A DNA stretch of 64,000 nucleotides from Rhodobium gokarnense (GCF_025961475.1 NZ_JAOQNS010000011.1:62001-126000), one strand, 5' to 3'. Shown: positions 10,878 through 20,052, counted from the first letter of the stretch. The notes: a model not told the origin generated them from the letters alone. A program made the numbers and translations.

Positions 10878-10896
10878 GTCTCTGGTCGTTTTGGCT

Positions 10897-12063
10897 TTAC
10901 GGGTTGCTGACCTCGACGGCGAGCACCGACGGCAGCGCCTGCGGCGCCATCATCAGCCCGAAGATCTGCGCAAAGGTGACCGGCTGCGGCGGCTTTGCCT
11001 CGATCAGGATCGAGCCCTTTTGGCGCAGGAACGTGCCGGCCGCCTTGGCGACCTGTTCCTCGAATTCCTTGTTCTGCAGGAAGCGCAGCATCATCGGCAG
11101 GCCGGCGGCCAGTTGCTCGGCGACCTCATCTGCGCTGGCGCCGCCCATTTCCTTGCCCTGGGCCTTCAGCGCCCGCTCTGTGACGCTGTCGTCGTCGAAG
11201 CGGATGGCAAGGTTCTGCACGGACACCCCCTGCAGGGCGCCCATCTGCTGCTGGGCGTTGCCGCCGGACTGGAGCTGGGCGACGACCTCGGGCGTCAGGC
11301 CACCGACGCCGCCGGTGATCGTCAGCGTGCCGACATCCTCGCCGGAAAGCTTGACTTCCTTGATCGTCACGTCGCCGGAGGCCGGGTCATAGGCGAAATC
11401 GACGACGAGCGACAGGCTGACGGTGTCGTAGTCGAAGCGCTCCAGGGCCTTTTTGCCCTCCTCGCTGAGGGCATCCTTGGCAAACACCACGTCCGAGATC
11501 TTGAGGCTGCCCGACGTCGGAATGTCGTTCACCATCTCGCCGACCACGACCTCGATCGCTCCGATCGGGACGGTGATGCCGTCCTCGGTCATGAACTTGG
11601 CGTCCGCCAGCAGCATGCGATCGAAGTGCGGCTTCGGTTCGTCGCTGCCGGCGGCCTTGATCGCCGCAGCGCTCGGTATGACCGCACCTTCGGTGATGCC
11701 GTTGCCGATGGTCAGCGTGGGGCCGTCGTCTTCGCTGAAGGTGACGCCGTCCATGGCGATCGACTCGGCCTTGATCTCGCCGTCTTCGACGGTCGCGTCC
11801 TTGATGACCAGGGTGCCGATGGTCGCCTCTTTCTTGCCGCCGGCCTTGGTGCGGGTGACCTTCAGGTCGCTGATCTCGGTCTGGCTCTCGTCACCGCTGA
11901 CGCTGCCGGCCATCACGCTCGATTCGCCGCTTGCCTCCAGCGACGCGAACAGTGCATCGGCGACGGGATTTCCCGTGGCTTCGAAGCCGTGGCTCGCCGG
12001 GGCGCCGACCACCAGGGCGACGAAGGCGAGGGCCGCTACGCCCGGTGATTTGAAAAACGTCAT
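10897..12063 (-). CDS. Secreted protein of unknown function, short member of a tandem pair
   Basis: 388 residues beginning with a signal peptide (hydrophobic residues 8-22, cleavage near SHG-FE). No domain is recognised. Internal blocks such as GTLVIKDATVEDGEIKAESI look like stacked beta strands in an AsmA/DUF945 style. The C-terminal part (from about residue 240) matches the end of the downstream 685-residue protein: VQNLAIRFDDD against VKSIRFELEN, then a helical acidic region and ILIEAKPPQPVTFAQIFGL against LTIVAKPVRPVPATQILGM. The gene is first in this minus-strand pair; its start at 12063 faces the speD control region. Function and export route beyond the signal peptide are unknown. Confidence 0.75.
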   Translation of the reverse strand: MTFFKSPGVAALAFVALVVGAPASHGFEATGNPVADALFASLEASGESSVMAGSVSGDESQTEISDLKVTRTKAGGKKEATIGTLVIKDATVEDGEIKAESIAMDGVTFSEDDGPTLTIGNGITEGAVIPSAAAIKAAGSDEPKPHFDRMLLADAKFMTEDGITVPIGAIEVVVGEMVNDIPTSGSLKISDVVFAKDALSEEGKKALERFDYDTVSLSLVVDFAYDPASGDVTIKEVKLSGEDVGTLTITGGVGGLTPEVVAQLQSGGNAQQQMGALQGVSVQNLAIRFDDDSVTERALKAQGKEMGGASADEVAEQLAAGLPMMLRFLQNKEFEEQVAKAAGTFLRQKGSILIEAKPPQPVTFAQIFGLMMAPQALPSVLAVEVSNP

Positions 12064-12283
12064 ATGTTTTCTCCGATAAAGGCAGCCCCCGTGCCCCTTG
12101 TCCGGCTCCGCGCGATCTGGAAGACGGTGCGTCGTCGGCCGGCGGCGGACAGTGTGCGTGACCCGGCCGGGGACGGCAACCCGTTCCGCTCAACTTCGTA
12201 AGTATTTTTGTTTAGCTTTGGTCACGGCTTTGCGAGGACCGGAAAAGACATGGCGAATCCGTGTTTTTTGCATGGTTCACGTG

Positions 12284-12312
12284 TTGAATGTGACGGCCAA
12301 TCAGCTTATATC
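12284..12312 (+). promoter_or_regulatory. Likely speD promoter in the 12064-12367 gap
   Basis: TTGAAT (12284-12289), 17 bp, TATATC (12307-12312), giving a transcript with a leader of about 50 bases before speD. The 304-bp gap is AT-richer than its surroundings (for example a T-rich run near 12203-12215) and must also hold the promoter of the divergent secreted-protein pair. I see no riboswitch I can name. Confidence 0.5.
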
Positions 12313-12367
12313 CGCGGCTCTCCGGAAAACATCCCGGGTACATCTGCTGGCAGGTCAGGAGGACGCG

Positions 12368-12874
12368 ATGTCAAACGCCGCCCTCTTCCCGCTGGGGATG
12401 GACTTGGACGCTCCAAGCATCGCCCAAAAGGAAGATCACGAAACCCACCCCGAAGGCGCTGCGCCCGAGGAGCAACTCAATCTGGACCGCCCCGATCTGG
12501 CGCGCAAAGATCATTTCATCGAGAAGAACGGCGTCCGCTGCGCGGGCTCGCACCTGATCATCGACGTTCACGGGGCCGAGCACCTCGACGATTGCGGCCA
12601 TATCGAAAAGACCCTGGTCGACTGTGTCGAGGCGGCCGGCGCGACGCTCTTGCACATCCATCTGCACCGCTTCGAGCCGAACGGGGTTTCGGGCGTCGCC
12701 GTGCTTGCCGAAAGCCACATCTCGGTCCATTCCTGGCCGGAGAACGGCTATGCGGCGTTCGACGTCTTCATGTGCGGGGACGCCATGCCGGAGCGCTGCG
12801 TGGAGGTCATCCGCGCCGCCTTCAAGCCGGACCGCATCGTCGTCAGCGAGATCCTGAGGGGGCGGGGAGCTTGA
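12368..12874 (+). CDS. speD: S-adenosylmethionine decarboxylase proenzyme
   Basis: 168 residues. It decarboxylates AdoMet to supply aminopropyl groups for spermidine. It is a pyruvoyl enzyme made by self-cleavage: the conserved site LAESHISVHSWPENGYAAFD places the cleavage between Glu115 and Ser116, which becomes the pyruvoyl group; the catalytic Cys of the DVFMCGD motif is present. The first 50 residues are a polar extension compared with the shortest bacterial SpeD/SpeH proteins. The ATG at 12368 follows CAGGAGG; the frame is open upstream but the promoter candidate lies there. The TGA stop overlaps the speE start (TTGA). Confidence 0.93.
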   Translation: MSNAALFPLGMDLDAPSIAQKEDHETHPEGAAPEEQLNLDRPDLARKDHFIEKNGVRCAGSHLIIDVHGAEHLDDCGHIEKTLVDCVEAAGATLLHIHLHRFEPNGVSGVAVLAESHISVHSWPENGYAAFDVFMCGDAMPERCVEVIRAAFKPDRIVVSEILRGRGA

Positions 12875-13746
12875 GCGGGCCTCGCTGGTTTTCCGAGACG
12901 CTGCACAACGGCCTCCGGTTCTCGCTCGAAGCCTCCGACGTCCTCTACGAGGAAAAGACGGAGCACCAGCATCTGGCGCTGATCGAGAACCCCGCCTATG
13001 GCCGCGTCCTGATGCTCGACGGGGTGGTGCAGGTCACCACCCGCGACGAGTTCGTCTACCACGAGATGATGGCCCATGTGCCGATCCTCGCCCATGGCGC
13101 GGCGAAAGAGGTGCTGATCGTCGGCGGCGGCGATTGCGGCATGGCGGAGGAGGCGCTGAAGCACAAGGGCGTCGAGCGGCTCACCCAGGTCGAGATCGAC
13201 GCCTCGGTGGTCGAATTCTCGCGTGAGCACTTCGCCAGCTTCAATGCGCCCGTCTTCGACGATCCGCGCTTCGACCTGGTGATCGCCGACGGCATGAAGT
13301 TCGTCGCCGAGACCGACCGGCGCTTCGATGCCATCCTGATCGATTCCACCGATCCAATCGGGCCCGGCGAGGTGCTTTTCAGCCCGGAATTCTACGCCGG
13401 CTGCAAGCGCTGCCTGAAGCCGGGCGGCGTGCTCGTTACCCAGAACGGCGTACCGTTCCTGCAAGGCGGCGAACTCGTCTCCAGCATCGGGCATTTCGCA
13501 AAACTCTTTGCCGATGCGAGCGCCTATGTGGTGGCGGTGCCGACCTATATCGGCGGCCACATGTCGCTCGGCTGGGCGAGCGACGACGGGGCCCTTCGCA
13601 CCGTGCCGCTGGAAACGCTCCAGGAGCGCTTTGAGGCTGCCGCGATCGAGACGCGCTACTATACGCCGGAGGTGCACCGGGCGGCCTTCGCCCTGCCGCG
13701 CTATATCGGCGATCTCGTCGAAAAGGGCAGGGGCGGCAAGGTCTGA
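12871..13746 (+). CDS. speE: Spermidine synthase (polyamine aminopropyltransferase)
   Basis: 291 residues from a TTG start. Transfers the aminopropyl group from decarboxylated AdoMet to putrescine. N-terminal beta domain WFSETLHNGLRFSL with the EHQHLAL and MLDGVVQVTTRDEF motifs; Rossmann-like domain VLIVGGGDCGMAEEAL (the family more often has GGGDGG) and the catalytic aspartate in ILIDSTDPIGPGEVLF. TTG at 12871 overlaps the speD stop by four bases and follows GGCGGGGAG. The pair is therefore one translationally coupled unit. A terminator lies 24 bp after the stop. Confidence 0.95.
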   Translation: MSGPRWFSETLHNGLRFSLEASDVLYEEKTEHQHLALIENPAYGRVLMLDGVVQVTTRDEFVYHEMMAHVPILAHGAAKEVLIVGGGDCGMAEEALKHKGVERLTQVEIDASVVEFSREHFASFNAPVFDDPRFDLVIADGMKFVAETDRRFDAILIDSTDPIGPGEVLFSPEFYAGCKRCLKPGGVLVTQNGVPFLQGGELVSSIGHFAKLFADASAYVVAVPTYIGGHMSLGWASDDGALRTVPLETLQERFEAAAIETRYYTPEVHRAAFALPRYIGDLVEKGRGGKV

Positions 13747-13769
13747 CGACCCTTTGCCAGCGATGATTG

Positions 13770-13810
13770 CGGGAGTGCCGGACAAACGCCCGGCGCTCCC
13801 GTTCGTTTTT
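13770..13810 (+). terminator. Rho-independent terminator after speE
   Basis: A 12-bp stem CGGGAGTGCCGG / CCGGCGCTCCCG (one G-T pair) with an 8-nt loop, followed by TTCGTTTTT. Confidence 0.85.
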
Positions 13811-13876
13811 GTGCGGCGTTGCGGCAATGTCACTGCGCCGCAGCGAAAGGCGGCTAAAATTACCGCCACGATCCTG

Positions 13877-13882
13877 TATAAG
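13877..13882 (+). promoter_or_regulatory. Possible -10 element for the phosphofructokinase gene
   Basis: TATAAG lies 50 bp before the start codon, in the short gap after the speE terminator. No good -35 hexamer is visible at the expected spacing, so this is weak. Confidence 0.3.
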
Positions 13883-13932
13883 CGGGCCGGGCAAGTCCTG
13901 CTGCAATCCATTCGAAAAGGGGAAAACGGTCT

Positions 13933-15189
13933 ATGGCTAAGAACGCATTTTACGCGCAGTCGGGCGGCGTCACCTCGGTCATCAACGCCTCGGCCTGCGG
14001 CGTCATCGAGACCGCGCGCGCCAATGCCGGCAAGATCGGCACCGTCTATGCCGGCCGCAACGGCATCATCGGCGCGCTGACGGAGGACCTGATCGACACC
14101 TCCAAGGAATCGGACGCCGACATCGCGGCCCTGCGCCACACGCCGTCCGGCGCCTTCGGCTCCTGCCGCTACAAGATGAAGAGCCTTGAGGACAACCGGC
14201 GCGAATACGAGCGCCTGATCGAGGTCTTCAAGGCCCACGACATCGGCTATTTCTTCTACAATGGCGGCGGCGATTCCGCCGACACCTGCCACAAGGTCTC
14301 GCAGATATCCGAATCCCTCAGCTTCCCGATCCAGGCCATCCACGTCCCCAAGACCGTCGACAATGACCTGCCGATCACCGACAACTGCCCGGGCTTCGGC
14401 TCGGTCGCCAAATACATCGCCGTCTCGACCCGCGAGGCCTCGTTCGACGTCAACTCCATGGCGCTGACCTCCACCAAGGTGTTCGTGCTTGAGGTGATGG
14501 GGCGCCACGCCGGCTGGATCGCGGCCGCCGGCGGCCTTGCCGCCGACGCCGACAACGACATCCCTGTCATCATCATCTTCCCCGAAGTGCCGTTCGAGCA
14601 GGAAAAGTTCCTCGCCGCCGTCAAGGCCAAGGTGGACTCGCACGGCTACTGCACCGTCGTCGTTTCCGAAGGCGCCCATTGGCAGGACGGCACCTTCCTC
14701 GCCGACCAGGGCACCCGCGATGCTTTCGGCCATGCCCAGCTTGGCGGCGCCGCTCCGGTCGTCGCCAACATGGTCAAGGACGCCCACGGCTACAAGTTCC
14801 ACTGGGCCGTCGCCGACTACCTCCAGCGCGCCGCCCGGCACCTCGCTTCCAAGACCGACGTCGACCAGGCCTATGCGCTTGGCAAGGCGGGAGTGGAAAT
14901 GGCGTTGGCCGGTGAGAACGCCATCATGCCGACGGTCGTGCGCACCTCTGACGATCCCTACACCTGGGAGATCGGCAAGGCGCCGCTCGCCGACGTTGCC
15001 AACGTTGAAAAGATGATGCCGAAGGAGTTCATCTCCGAGGACGGCTTCGGCATCACCGAGGCCTGCCGGAAGTACCTTCTGCCGCTGATCGGCGGCGAGG
15101 ACTATCCGCCCTACAAGGACGGCATGCCGGTCTTCGTCACGCTGAAGAACGTGGCGGTCGATAAGAAGCTGCCGGAATTCAAGATGTAG
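13933..15189 (+). CDS. pfp: Pyrophosphate-dependent 6-phosphofructokinase
   Basis: 418 residues. Phosphorylates fructose 6-phosphate, probably with PPi rather than ATP as donor and therefore reversibly. The motif VPKTVDNDL carries lysine where ATP enzymes have glycine (PGTIDND), the standard mark of PPi use. The first phosphate-binding loop reads NGGGDSADTC, with Asp in the position that blocks ATP and Gly where many PPi enzymes have Asp or Glu. MGRHAGWIAA and the FPEVPF segment are further family motifs. The ATG at 13933 follows AAAGGGGAAAA. It is a single-gene unit, with terminators on both sides. Confidence 0.93.
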   Translation: MAKNAFYAQSGGVTSVINASACGVIETARANAGKIGTVYAGRNGIIGALTEDLIDTSKESDADIAALRHTPSGAFGSCRYKMKSLEDNRREYERLIEVFKAHDIGYFFYNGGGDSADTCHKVSQISESLSFPIQAIHVPKTVDNDLPITDNCPGFGSVAKYIAVSTREASFDVNSMALTSTKVFVLEVMGRHAGWIAAAGGLAADADNDIPVIIIFPEVPFEQEKFLAAVKAKVDSHGYCTVVVSEGAHWQDGTFLADQGTRDAFGHAQLGGAAPVVANMVKDAHGYKFHWAVADYLQRAARHLASKTDVDQAYALGKAGVEMALAGENAIMPTVVRTSDDPYTWEIGKAPLADVANVEKMMPKEFISEDGFGITEACRKYLLPLIGGEDYPPYKDGMPVFVTLKNVAVDKKLPEFKM

Positions 15190-15232
15190 CAGCGGCTGCG
15201 GCCAGCGACGGCTGGCCCGCGATCGACGGATT

Positions 15233-15276
15233 ATCGGGGCGGCGTTGCCTGGCAGCGCCGCCCCGATGGCGTTTTT
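15233..15276 (+). terminator. Rho-independent terminator after the phosphofructokinase gene
   Basis: A 12-bp perfect stem ATCGGGGCGGCG / CGCCGCCCCGAT with an 11-nt loop, followed by GGCGTTTTT. It covers the 5'-most possible start codons of the next reading frame. Confidence 0.88.
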
Positions 15277-15361
15277 GGAAACCCGTTCCGCGGGCGGTAT
15301 TCGGTTAACCCTGTTCAGCAGTCATTTACCCAAAAACGGCAGACTGTCGGCGTCGAAACCC

Positions 15362-16990
15362 GTGCACGCGGACAGTGTTCCCTTGTTAGGCCGCAGCCTT
15401 CCCTTCCTCCGTGCTTTCCTGACGGCGCTGCTGCTGGCGATCGGGCCGTTCCTGCTCGCCCGCTTCATCCTGCAGAGCCACGCGGAGCGCCGCGGCATGG
15501 AAGAGCTGCACGGCGCGGCCCTGCGCTACGTGCACCGGGCCGACCGGGTCATCTCCGAGGCGACGCACGCGCTCCACGTCCTGCACGACAAGAAGCAGAC
15601 GGACTGCTCGCCGTCCTCCCGCGAAGGCTTCATCGAGGCCGCCCGCGGCTCCGGCTTCATCGATTCGGTCGGCATGGTCGATGAGAAGGGCCTTGCCATG
15701 TGCCTGGAGCCGGCCGGTCGCTCGGCCGCCGCGACGCTGCTGCCGCCCTACCGCAAGTCGGCCTCGTCGATCGCCATGGGCATCGTCGGCGACGCCAAGG
15801 GCGAGAACGCGGCCGTCATCGGCTGGGCCCTGAAGGACGGGCGCCGGCTGGTCGCCCGCCTCGCGCCCCAGGTCCTCGACATCGATCCCGGCCCGGAAAA
15901 CCTGCGCGACCGGATGCACGCGGTCGTTCGCCTGAAGGACGGCACGATCTGGCTGGAGGAGGGCAAGTCGCTGCGCGACGAGGGCGGCGACTGGCTGGAA
16001 GCGACCCGGACCTCGCGCCATTTCCCCGTCAGCGTCAGCCTTTCCGCGCCCTGGAGCGCGGCCTGGGCGCCGATCCAGCCGCTCAACGTGCTGGTCACCG
16101 CCTGTTCCATCGCCTTCGGCCTCATCATCATGATCGTGTCGCTGCGCATGGCCATGGTCGCCGCCCGCAACGACAGCAGCGAGTTCCTGGAGGCGATCGT
16201 CAAGCAGGAGTTCGTGCCCTACTACCAGCCGGTCGTCGACATCGAGACCGGGCACCTGCGCGGCTGCGAGGTGCTGGCGCGCTGGGCCAAGCCCGACGGC
16301 ACCATCGGCTATCCCGGCTCGTTCATGCCGTTTGCCGAAAACAGCGGCCACATCGTGGAAATCACCCGCCAGCTCATGCGCAAGACCCGCGACGAGCTGG
16401 GGCCCCTTTACGCAGACCGCCCGGAACTGAAGGTCTCCATCAACCTCTCCGCCATCCACTTCAAGGACCGGAGCACCATCGAGGACATCGAGGAGATCTT
16501 CGGCGAAGGGCCGATCAGCTACCGCCAGCTCGTTTTCGAGGTCACCGAGCGCCAGCCGCTCGCCGACATGGACAAGGCGCGCAAGATCATCGCCGAACTC
16601 CATGCCCTCGGCGTGCGCATCGCTCTCGACGACGTCGGCACCGGCCACAGCGGGCTCGCCTACCTGCAGATGCTCGGCGTCGACATCGTCAAGATCGACA
16701 AGATGTTCATCGACACGCTGCTGACCGACGAGAACGCCGACGCCATCGTCGACAAGCTCGTCCAGCTTGCGGCCAATCTGCACATGGGGATCATCGCCGA
16801 GGGCGTCGAGCACGCCGAGCAGGTCGACCGCCTGCGCGAACTCGGCGTCACGGCCGCGCAGGGTTTTCTGTTCGCCCCGGCGCTCCCGGGCAAGGTCTAT
16901 ATCGATCTCGCCAGGGCGATGGCGCCGCCGCCGAAAGCCGAAGCGCGGGCCGACGAGGGCGAGGTGCCGAGCATTGCGGCAAGCGCCTGA
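15362..16990 (+). CDS. Membrane cyclic-di-GMP phosphodiesterase, CSS-motif sensor plus EAL domain
   Basis: About 542 residues. One membrane helix (around residues 17-37), a periplasmic domain of roughly 200 residues, a second helix (around 240-262), then a cytoplasmic EAL domain that should hydrolyse c-di-GMP. EAL hallmarks are GCEVLARW (EVL variant), INLSAIHF, FEVTER, ALDDVGTGHSGLAYL, VKIDKMFI and AEGVEH, so the metal and catalytic residues appear intact. The periplasmic part has two cysteines in CSP and AMCLEP contexts, as in redox-sensing CSS-motif enzymes such as E. coli PdeC. Start uncertain: the frame opens at 15245, but that lies inside the preceding terminator, so I prefer GTG at 15362 (TTG at 15383 is possible). 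Confidence 0.85.
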   Translation: MHADSVPLLGRSLPFLRAFLTALLLAIGPFLLARFILQSHAERRGMEELHGAALRYVHRADRVISEATHALHVLHDKKQTDCSPSSREGFIEAARGSGFIDSVGMVDEKGLAMCLEPAGRSAAATLLPPYRKSASSIAMGIVGDAKGENAAVIGWALKDGRRLVARLAPQVLDIDPGPENLRDRMHAVVRLKDGTIWLEEGKSLRDEGGDWLEATRTSRHFPVSVSLSAPWSAAWAPIQPLNVLVTACSIAFGLIIMIVSLRMAMVAARNDSSEFLEAIVKQEFVPYYQPVVDIETGHLRGCEVLARWAKPDGTIGYPGSFMPFAENSGHIVEITRQLMRKTRDELGPLYADRPELKVSINLSAIHFKDRSTIEDIEEIFGEGPISYRQLVFEVTERQPLADMDKARKIIAELHALGVRIALDDVGTGHSGLAYLQMLGVDIVKIDKMFIDTLLTDENADAIVDKLVQLAANLHMGIIAEGVEHAEQVDRLRELGVTAAQGFLFAPALPGKVYIDLARAMAPPPKAEARADEGEVPSIAASA

Positions 16991-17384
16991 CGGCGCCGGA
17001 TACGGCATCGGCACGGCCGGTCCGACACCGTAAAAGACACCGTTCCGGCACCGGTTTTCGCGCACACGGTAAACGCCCCGGGAACGCAAAGGCGAAGCCC
17101 CGCAACGCCCCGCAATAGTCTCCGGGAGGCGAATGTGTCGTTGATGCAACACACAGCCTTTGATCGATCGACTATACCCGGCGGGGCGAGAATATGCCGC
17201 CGTTCGGCCACAAAGTGGGACGAGGAAGTCTCCCATGCGCGATGCCCTCAAAGGGGATCGTCTGATCGGTCCGAGCGGCGGACAAAAGGAGGCACGGCGC
17301 CTGCGCTTTTCAAGGAATTCGACGCAGTAAGCCGCGCTCCAGGACCCGACAACCGAAACCGCACGACCGATAGGGAATTGAGAG
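16991..17384. other. Intergenic region before ilvD
   Basis: 394 bp without a convincing gene. It should contain the ilvD promoter, but I find no clear -35/-10 pair, attenuator or leader peptide rich in branched-chain codons. A GTG frame at 17135 has a good ribosome-binding site but non-native codon use and was rejected. Confidence 0.5.
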
Positions 17385-19109
17385 ATGGACGCCAAGGTTT
17401 TTGACAAGTCGCGACTGCCGAGCCGCCATGTGACCGAAGGGCCGCAGCGGGCGCCGCATCGCTCCTATTACTACGCCATGGGCCTTGGTCCGGACCAGAT
17501 CAACCAGCCCTTCGTCGGCGTCGCCTCGTGCTGGAACGAGGCCGCGCCCTGCAACATTTCGCTGATGCGCCAGGCCCAGGCCGTCAAGCAGGGCGTCGCT
17601 GCGGCCCACGGCACGCCGCGCGAGTTCTGCACCATCACCGTCACCGACGGCATCGCAATGGGCCACCAGGGCATGAAGGCCTCGCTGACGAGCCGCGAGG
17701 TCATCGCCGACTCCGTCGAGCTGACCATGCGCGGCCACTGCTACGACGCCCTCGTCGGCATGGCCGGCTGCGACAAGTCCCTGCCGGGCATGATGATGGC
17801 CATGTGCCGTCTCAACGTGCCCTCGATCTTCATCTATGGCGGCACCATCCTGCCGGGCACCTACCGCGGCAAGGACGTCACCGTGGTCGACGTCTTCGAG
17901 GCCGTCGGCCTGCACTCGGTCGGCCGCATGAGCGACAGCGACCTTGAGGAGCTGGAGCAGGTCGCCTGTCCGTCCGCCGGCTCCTGCGGCGGCCAGTTCA
18001 CCGCCAACACCATGGCCACCGTCTCCGAGGCAATCGGCCTGGCGCTGCCCTATTCGGCCGGCGCGCCGGCGCCTTACGAGATCCGCGACCGCTTCTGCAT
18101 GGCTGCCGGCGAACAGGTGATGCAACTCATCGCCCACAACATCCGCCCGCGCGACATCGTCACCCGCGAGGCGCTGGAGAATGCCGCGACCGTCGTCGCC
18201 GCCTCCGGCGGCTCGACCAATGCGGCCCTGCACCTGCCGGCGATCGCCCATGAATGCGGCATCGAGTTCGACCTCTTCGACGTCGCGGAAATCTTCAAGA
18301 AGACCCCGTACATTGCCGACCTGAAGCCGGGCGGCAAATACGTCGCCAAGGACATGTTCGAGGCCGGCGGCATCCCGATGCTGATGAAGACGCTGCTCGA
18401 CAACGGCTTCCTGCACGGCGACTGCCTCACCGTCACCGGCCGCTCGATCGCTGAGAACCTGGAGAAGGTTCGCTGGAACGAGCACCAGGACGTGATCTAC
18501 CAGGCCAGTACCCCGATCAAGCCGACGGGCGGCGTCGTCGGCCTCAAGGGCAACCTCGCCACCGACGGCGCGATCGTGAAGGTCGCGGGCATGCAGAACC
18601 TGAAGTTCTCCGGCCCGGCGCGCTGCTTCGATTCCGAGGAAGAGTGCTTCGAGGCCGTGTCCAACCGCCGGTACGAGGAGGGCGACGTCCTCGTCATCCG
18701 CTATGAGGGGCCGCGCGGCGGTCCCGGCATGCGCGAGATGCTGTCGACCACGGCCGCGCTCTACGGCCAGGGCATGGGCGACAAGGTCGCGCTGATCACC
18801 GACGGCCGGTTCTCCGGCGCCACCCGCGGCTTCTGCATCGGCCATGTCGGCCCGGAAGCGGCGGTCGGCGGCCCGATCGGCCTCCTGAAGGACGGCGACA
18901 TCATCGAAATCGACGCCATCGAGGGCCGGCTCGATGTCAAGCTCGACGACGCGGAACTCCAGAAGCGGCGCGCCGAATGGCAGCCGCGCGAGACCCTGTA
19001 CACCACCGGCACGTTGTGGAAATACGCCCAGACCGTGGGCCCCGCCTACAAGGGCGCGGTCACCCATCCGGGCGGAGCTGCGGAAAAAATTTGCTATGCG
19101 GACCAGTAG
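17385..19109 (+). CDS. ilvD: Dihydroxy-acid dehydratase
   Basis: 574 residues. Dehydrates dihydroxy-isovalerate and its methyl homologue, the common third step to valine and isoleucine. The three cluster cysteines are present: VASCWNE (Cys49), AGCDKSLPG (about 129) and [15 protein letters not shown] (about 201), the pattern associated with a 2Fe-2S cluster in the shorter family members. The C-terminal domain carries [15 protein letters not shown]. The ATG at 17385 follows GAATTGAGAG. The exoR-like gene begins inside its last 14 bases. Confidence 0.97.
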   Translation: MDAKVFDKSRLPSRHVTEGPQRAPHRSYYYAMGLGPDQINQPFVGVASCWNEAAPCNISLMRQAQAVKQGVAAAHGTPREFCTITVTDGIAMGHQGMKASLTSREVIADSVELTMRGHCYDALVGMAGCDKSLPGMMMAMCRLNVPSIFIYGGTILPGTYRGKDVTVVDVFEAVGLHSVGRMSDSDLEELEQVACPSAGSCGGQFTANTMATVSEAIGLALPYSAGAPAPYEIRDRFCMAAGEQVMQLIAHNIRPRDIVTREALENAATVVAASGGSTNAALHLPAIAHECGIEFDLFDVAEIFKKTPYIADLKPGGKYVAKDMFEAGGIPMLMKTLLDNGFLHGDCLTVTGRSIAENLEKVRWNEHQDVIYQASTPIKPTGGVVGLKGNLATDGAIVKVAGMQNLKFSGPARCFDSEEECFEAVSNRRYEEGDVLVIRYEGPRGGPGMREMLSTTAALYGQGMGDKVALITDGRFSGATRGFCIGHVGPEAAVGGPIGLLKDGDIIEIDAIEGRLDVKLDDAELQKRRAEWQPRETLYTTGTLWKYAQTVGPAYKGAVTHPGGAAEKICYADQ

Positions 19110-19929
19110 TGCGTCACGGTTCCCGGCGGCAGTCGCCGCCGGAGCCGTTGCGGCAAGTCTCCTGACGGCGGCCGTTCCGGCCCTTGCCTTCGACGGGACG
19201 ACGGCGGTAGCGCCGTCCGACCGCTCGCCGGTCGAGGCGTTCCGGACCGGCGCGCGCGCCTACTACGCCGGCGACAAGGACGCCGCCGTGGATGCGCTCA
19301 GCTTCGCTGCCGACAAGGGACATCCGCTGGCGCAATGGAAGCTCGGACGGATGTATGCCTCAGGCGACGGCGTCGCCGAGGACGACATGAAGGCGTTCGA
19401 GTATTTCCGCAGTATTGCCAACGCCCACGCCGACGAGGCGCCGTCGTCTCCGGACGCGCCGTTCGTCGCCAATGCCTTCGTGGAGCTCGGCTCCTACTAT
19501 CTGAGCGGCATCAAGGACACCGCGATCGAGCCGAATGCCCGCCGCGCCCGCGAGATATTCTCCTATGCGGCGTCCTATTTCGGCGACGCCAACGCCCAGT
19601 TCCAGCTCGCCCGCATGTATCTGGACGGCAGCGGCGGCAAGCGCGACGGCCGCCAGGCGGCCCGCTGGCTGCAGCTCGCGGCAAAGAAGGGCCACTACCA
19701 GGCACAGGCGCTGCTCGGCAAACTGCTGGTCGACGGCGAAGTCGTGCCGCAACGCCCGACGGCGGGCCTGACCTGGCTGACGATCGCCCGCCACCAGGCG
19801 GTGCTGCCGAAGGACCAGTGGATCCTCGACAGCCAGGAAGCCGCCTTCGCCGCGGCGACCGAGACCCAGCGCCGCAAGGCCTCGAACCGCGCCGAAAGCT
19901 GGATCGCGACCTACGCCTCGGCGCAGTAG
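19096..19929 (+). CDS. exoR: Periplasmic Sel1-repeat protein, probable ExoR
   Basis: 277 residues with a signal peptide (cleavage near ALA-FD) and Sel1/TPR-like repeats, for example [39 protein letters not shown] and [14 protein letters not shown]. Size, export signal and repeat phrases fit ExoR of rhizobia, the periplasmic inhibitor of the ExoS sensor kinase that controls ChvI, succinoglycan and motility. As I recall it, exoR also lies not far from the tat, argS and nagZ region in rhizobia, which supports the name; this is memory, not a search. The ATG at 19096 overlaps ilvD by 14 bp and has only a weak site (GGAAAAAA), suggesting coupling or a promoter inside ilvD. No exoS or chvI is in this window. 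Confidence 0.72.
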   Translation: MRTSSASRFPAAVAAGAVAASLLTAAVPALAFDGTTAVAPSDRSPVEAFRTGARAYYAGDKDAAVDALSFAADKGHPLAQWKLGRMYASGDGVAEDDMKAFEYFRSIANAHADEAPSSPDAPFVANAFVELGSYYLSGIKDTAIEPNARRAREIFSYAASYFGDANAQFQLARMYLDGSGGKRDGRQAARWLQLAAKKGHYQAQALLGKLLVDGEVVPQRPTAGLTWLTIARHQAVLPKDQWILDSQEAAFAAATETQRRKASNRAESWIATYASAQ

Positions 19930-20052
19930 GGCAGGGCGCCCGATGCGCTCCGTGGCGGGCCGGACCGGCTGCCGCAAGCGCCGCCCCAGCCGGTAACTTA
20001 TGGCGCGAGATCGCGCCGTCGTAACAGCTTCAGATTGATGCGTTAAGACCCG

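Noticed and set aside
8923-12048. 1041-codon plus-strand open frame
   Set aside because: It is antisense to the two secreted paralogues and crosses both genes and the gap between them.
17135-17404. 89-codon GTG frame before ilvD with a good GGGAGG ribosome-binding site
   Set aside because: It uses AGA, ATA, AGG and CGA freely, unlike real genes here, has no recognisable sequence and runs into the ilvD start.
19964-19994. ACCGGCTG / CAGCCGGT stem after the exoR-like gene
   Set aside because: 15-nt loop and no T-run; not convincing as a terminator.
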